Assembly (NCBI GenBank): GCA_030744095.1
Contig: JASLRF010000258.1
Location: forward strand, 1 to 8,874
Length of the DNA stretch: 8,874 nucleotides
Source: Pirellulaceae bacterium
GTDB lineage: Bacteria > Planctomycetota > Planctomycetia > Pirellulales > Pirellulaceae
Direction: 5' to 3'
Shown: positions 7,036 through 8,874 of the stretch, one piece after another
How the letters are laid out: every line of letters starts with the position of its first letter
How positions within the stretch are numbered: position 1 is the first letter of the stretch
Position numbers and translations under genes: made by a program
The notes under the pieces: generated by a model
Told to the model about the DNA's origin: nothing
Databases searched by the model: none
Seen by the model: only the letters and a program-made list of their open reading frames with translations

Positions 7036-8874
7036 ATGAATTGGAAACGTGACCTTTGCCTGACCTGTTGGCTTGTCGTGTGCCTGTCAATTGTAAACGC
7101 TCACGTCGTGGGTGAAGAAAGTGCGATCACGCGCCATTGGCTGTGGTCGAAGGCGCACGTCATTCCCGAAGAAACCACCAGCGAACAGAGTGGCTACTTC
7201 TCGATCGTTGAAGGCCACGATGGGCACCTCTATGTAGGCACGGCAAAGTACGGCCACAATGCTTTTCTGGTCGACTTCGATCCAAAGACCGAACAGATGA
7301 ACGTTGTCGTCGATGCGCACAAGGAGATTGGCACGACTGCCAGCGGTTTCGCGGCCCAGGCGAAAATTCACACACGTAACAATGTTGGTCGGAGCGGGAA
7401 GATCTACTTCGGCACCAAACAGGGCTATCCGAAGGAAGGCGAAAAGCGATCGGATTACCTGGGTGGATACCCGATGATCTTCGACTCGGCCACGGGCAAG
7501 ACCCGCGTCTACGATATTCCCGTTGCGGGACAGGGCATCATTAGCGTCACCCCCGACGAACCGCGTGGAGTGGCGTATGTGTCCACGTGCTCGGACGAGC
7601 GTCCGATCGAAAGCACCCACTTCATGGTGCTTGATCTTGAGACTGGAAAATACCGCGATCTGATCGATTGTCGCCACATGTACGCGTTTATCGTGGTCGA
7701 TGCCCAGGGCCGCGCCTATCATCCGATTCTGGGAGGTAACATCGCGCGTTACGACCCACGTTCTGATCAGCTCGACCAATTGACGCAGACGATTGACGGT
7801 CAGCCGCCGACCAAATCGTCACTGTTGGCCGATCCGAAAAGTCATCCGATCAATTGGGACATTTCGCCAGATCGCCAGACGCTGTACGCCGTGGCGATGA
7901 GCGGTAATCAGCTATTTTCTTACGACCTTGCCGGCACGGGAAGCCGCTTGGCGGGCCGCAGTCTCGGACCGCTCGTGGCCGGTGCCGAAAAGACCGATTG
8001 CCGAGCAATGTGCGTGGCCCCCGATGGCACTGTCTGGGCTGGAGTGGCTGCCACGTTTCCCCAGCGTGGCCAGTTCTTGCACGTGGTCAGCTATCAGCCC
8101 GAAGCGGCCGCCCCCGTCGATCATGGACCTATCGCGATTGGAAACCCGGACTACACCACGTACGTCGATCAAACGGGCAAGCCGCGCCACCATCATCATG
8201 GTGTCTACCGATTGAAGGACAAGACGCTTCTGCCGCGTTACGTGATCATGGGTATCTGTGCGGCGCGTGACAATTCAATTTACGTGACGACATTGTATCC
8301 GTTTACCGTCCACCGGATTCGCCTTCCCGAGGTCGCCGGTGTTACGACTACGTACTATCACAATGCTCACGCGGATGTGATTCTAAGCCGTCTGCTGGAA
8401 ACCGATGGATTGAACGGCACTGGGCAACGCGCGTCGTTGCAACTGGCGTCTCTGTACACCGATCAAGTTCCGAAAAATGACATTAGCCGTTCGCTGGCAG
8501 CCGAGTTTGGAGTTCCCATTCGAAGCACTGTCGGCAAAGCCGTGTCCGCCAGCCGTGCCACGGATGGAAAACCGAATATCGCTGACGGTGTGTTGCTGGT
8601 TGCCGAACACGGCAAGTATCCGAAATCCGACACGGGGCAGACAGTCTTTCCCAAACGACGCCTGTTCGGCGAGATCTTGGCGGAATTCCAACGCGCCGGT
8701 CGTGTGGTGCCCGTGTTCTGCGACAAGCACCTGGCGGACAATTGGGCGGATGCCAAGTGGATCTATGACACCGCGAAAGAGCACAACATCCCAATGATGG
8801 CCGGTTCGTCGCTCCCCGTCTTGTGGCGGTACCCGCCGACGGATGTACCTCGCGGGGAGAAGCTGAAACAGATC
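7036..8874 (+). CDS. Exported beta-propeller protein with AEHG/DKHL/AGSSLP domain (3' truncated by window)
   Basis: The frame is open from ATG 7036 to the last base, giving 613 residues with no stop, so the C-terminus lies outside. Residues 1-22 (MNWKRDLCLTCWLVVCLSIVNA) read as a Sec signal peptide. Residues about 40-435 show repeated blade-like units, such as GHLYVGTAKYG, GKIYFGTKQGYP, PMIFDSATGKTRVYD and TVWAGV, typical of SMP-30/lyase-like seven-bladed propellers. A natural run of four His (385-388) precedes GVYRL, and SIYVTTLYPFT follows. From about 440 a different domain begins: YHNAHADVILSRLLE (441-455), YTDQVPKNDISR (474-485), DGVLLVAEHGKYP (517-529), VVPVFCDKHL (557-566) and MMAGSSLPVLWR (587-598). 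I recall this set from uncharacterised Planctomycete and Acidobacteria proteins and know no biochemical function for it. The gene starts 26 bases after the GH42-like stop with only a weak ribosome site (GCGAG), suggesting co-transcription. Confidence 0.85.
   Translation, partial: MNWKRDLCLTCWLVVCLSIVNAHVVGEESAITRHWLWSKAHVIPEETTSEQSGYFSIVEGHDGHLYVGTAKYGHNAFLVDFDPKTEQMNVVVDAHKEIGTTASGFAAQAKIHTRNNVGRSGKIYFGTKQGYPKEGEKRSDYLGGYPMIFDSATGKTRVYDIPVAGQGIISVTPDEPRGVAYVSTCSDERPIESTHFMVLDLETGKYRDLIDCRHMYAFIVVDAQGRAYHPILGGNIARYDPRSDQLDQLTQTIDGQPPTKSSLLADPKSHPINWDISPDRQTLYAVAMSGNQLFSYDLAGTGSRLAGRSLGPLVAGAEKTDCRAMCVAPDGTVWAGVAATFPQRGQFLHVVSYQPEAAAPVDHGPIAIGNPDYTTYVDQTGKPRHHHHGVYRLKDKTLLPRYVIMGICAARDNSIYVTTLYPFTVHRIRLPEVAGVTTTYYHNAHADVILSRLLETDGLNGTGQRASLQLASLYTDQVPKNDISRSLAAEFGVPIRSTVGKAVSASRATDGKPNIADGVLLVAEHGKYPKSDTGQTVFPKRRLFGEILAEFQRAGRVVPVFCDKHLADNWADAKWIYDTAKEHNIPMMAGSSLPVLWRYPPTDVPRGEKLKQI

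Noticed and set aside
7087..7779. Long open frame (230 codons) on the minus strand
   Set aside because: It lies wholly antisense to the propeller gene, whose plus-strand frame has a signal peptide and recognisable blades. The minus-strand translation shows no familiar motif.

Overview
The window looks like a chromosomal stretch of a planctomycete, probably a Pirellulaceae-like marine or soil bacterium. This is inferred from gene content and protein style, not from a marker gene. It holds large secreted sugar-related proteins with signal peptides, a secreted sialidase-like propeller, and a Gfo/Idh/MocA protein of the 'GHGGSHPHLVHEF' kind. It also holds a C-terminal domain with AEHG, DKHL and AGSSLP motifs that I recall mainly from Planctomycetes and Acidobacteria, and a GC-rich palindromic intergenic repeat of REP type. 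I see no rRNA, tRNA, CRISPR array, transposase, phage gene or origin.

Layout. On the minus strand, 28-1113 encodes an exported sialidase-like propeller. A divergent intergenic region follows (1114-1403) and carries a 41-base double palindrome. On the plus strand, 1404-2528 encodes a cytoplasmic GT4-type glycosyltransferase. A 36-base gap separates it from a convergent minus-strand gene (2565-3677) for a Gfo/Idh/MocA-fold protein that lacks the usual catalytic lysine. After a second divergent spacer (3678-3889) come two co-directional plus-strand genes 26 bases apart. The first is a 1039-residue exported GH42-like protein (3890-7009). The second is an exported beta-propeller protein with the AEHG/DKHL/AGSSLP domain (from 7036), cut off by the window end after 613 residues.

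How the genes may work together. Three of the five proteins have N-terminal export signals and carry folds typical of glycan recognition or hydrolysis. A fourth uses NAD(P)-type Rossmann chemistry that can act on sugars, and the fifth transfers sugars. The simplest reading is an accessory carbohydrate-processing neighbourhood, with the 3890-7009 and 7036-8874 pair as the most likely operon. No transporter, sulfatase, regulator or sigma factor lies inside the window, so a complete utilisation locus is not shown.

The most interesting points are the propeller plus AEHG/DKHL/AGSSLP fusion, the Gfo/Idh/MocA protein with TVP in place of EKP (suggesting GH109-like or other non-standard chemistry), the GH42-like enzyme whose nucleophile is not where the family would put it, and the nested palindrome at 1278-1318.
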